DNA of 16,059 nucleotides, taken from NCBI GenBank assembly GCA_003024985.2, contig PXIH01S0009313.1. One strand, given 5' to 3'. Position numbers and translations under genes: made by a program. Origin of the DNA: Euperipatoides rowelli (Eukaryota > Onychophora > Udeonychophora > Euonychophora > Peripatopsidae). This document shows positions 15,444-16,059 of the stretch, in pieces; within the stretch, counting starts at the first letter, position 1; each line of letters begins with the position of its first letter. The notes under the pieces were generated by a model, which saw nothing but the letters and a program-made list of their open reading frames with translations, was not told the origin of the DNA and did not search any database.

Positions 15444-15545
15444 ATGCGGCCTGATGTCAGGACACATCTTGATAGCGCTGTTGTTTTAGGCATTGAACTC
15501 TTAGTATACAAGATCTCGGAAATTTGGTCTTGCAGATCTCTTTGA
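15444..15545 (+). CDS. Short open frame of 33 codons, uncertain
   Basis: ATG at 15444 opens a frame (MRPDVRTHLDSAVVLGIELL, then VYKISEIWSCRSL) to TGA at 15543-15545, in DNA less AT-rich than its surroundings. An overlapping frame (FIKPFLNYDKCGLMSGHILI onward) following a weak TCTCAG acceptor at about 15409 would join in phase with the exon ending at 14802. Only one could be right, and both may be chance. Neither peptide is recognised. Confidence 0.18.
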   Translation: MRPDVRTHLDSAVVLGIELLVYKISEIWSCRSL

Positions 15546-16059
15546 AAATAAAGTACAATAGCTTACGGTAAAAATAAAATATCCTTTAGCAATAATAATA
15601 ACGGATCATTCAATTATATATATTTTTTTTTGAAATTTGAATTCTTTGGGTTTAAATGCAAAATAAATAAGTTTCCCAATCAGGAAACCACGTAGGCTAT
15701 TTATTATAATTCTGAATACATAATATATTAGTAACAAACATTTGATACAGAACGGAAAAAAAACCATAGGCTACTGTATAATACAATTCCAATTTTTCAC
15801 AGGAAAAGCTCCAGAAAATGCATTAAATTGAACTCCCTCCCTCCATAAATCACAATATAGAGATTCTTAAACTCCAGAGCACACCCCTCACGGCCATGGC
15901 TCGTGTTGTTGTTTTGTGTTCTTCAACATTTTGTAAACTAACCTAATGCAAGTTCATAAGGAAAAACTCGAATGCAAAAAAAATCATAACTTATTTATTA
16001 GAAATGGGATTTACATTAAATTTAATATGCAGAATTGTATTTATCTAATAAACTTTATT
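15546..16059. other. AT-rich end of window, no gene supported
   Basis: An ATG in strong context (GGCCATGGC, ATG at 15896) opens only 16 codons to TAA at 15944, with a possible GTAAAC donor inside, so it could at most be a first exon. CCTCCCTCCATAAATC lies about 60 bp upstream. AATAAA occurs near the very end (16048). Confidence 0.35.

Noticed and set aside
15896-15946. ATG in strong context, 16 codons
   Set aside because: Too short, with a poor donor (GTAAAC) and nothing downstream in the window to confirm a first exon.

Overview
The window looks like AT-rich (roughly 70 percent A+T by eye) nuclear DNA from an animal. It has long poly-A and poly-T runs, very few long reading frames, GT/AG-flanked exon-like pieces, AATAAA signals and many short non-autonomous DNA transposons. 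Short palindromes built on TAGGCCTA (for example at 10023-10042) are familiar from echinoderm and other marine invertebrate genomes, so I lean towards a marine invertebrate, without certainty. Two ambiguous bases (1100, 14787) mark it as a draft consensus. No bacterial-type operon, CRISPR array, rRNA or tRNA gene is visible.

Host coding content is sparse. The two best exon candidates are both on the plus strand: a terminal exon at 6472-6637 (strong acceptor, TAG stop, AATAAA 148 bases later) and an internal exon at 14654-14802 (poly-T acceptor, GTATGA donor, 49 codons). I could not assign either to a gene; the first only loosely resembles the C-terminal edge of PARP-type ADP-ribosyltransferase domains. 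Weaker coding-like stretches lie at 82-459 (minus, two internal stops), 1273-1352, 2412-2542, 3437-3685, 5996-6068, 6959-7114 (minus), 13219-13422 (minus), 13598-13780 (minus) and 15444-15545.

Most of what can be explained is mobile DNA. Three hAT-type MITEs have exact 8-bp target duplications: 2543-2913 (CATATGGT), 9663-10229 (ATTCAGTT) and 12159-12643 (TGGGGAAT). A fourth, at 2935-3234, has an imperfect duplication. A decayed hAT transposase fragment (8925-9150) abuts a hAT-like terminus at 9206. A TTAA-flanked piggyBac-like MITE sits at 3795-4115, and one pogo/Tigger-like end at 1806-1830. A foldback element with 62-bp perfect arms spans 4418-5173.

A larger structure runs from about 11535 to 14257. 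Two diverged inverted arms enclose about 2.3 kb, the left arm is split by a 122-nt hairpin (11654-11775), and the interior holds the 485-bp hAT MITE plus open frames on the minus strand. This looks like nested insertion into a long-TIR element.

A nine-unit tandem array (about 8104-8790, unit 70-82 bp) has a hairpin-forming core and is preceded by AP-1-like TGA(C/G)TCA sites. A stray copy lies just after the 14.65-kb exon. The elements show no sign of working together as a pathway. The region is best read as intronic or intergenic DNA shaped by repeated insertion of small DNA transposons, with two or more host exons embedded in it.
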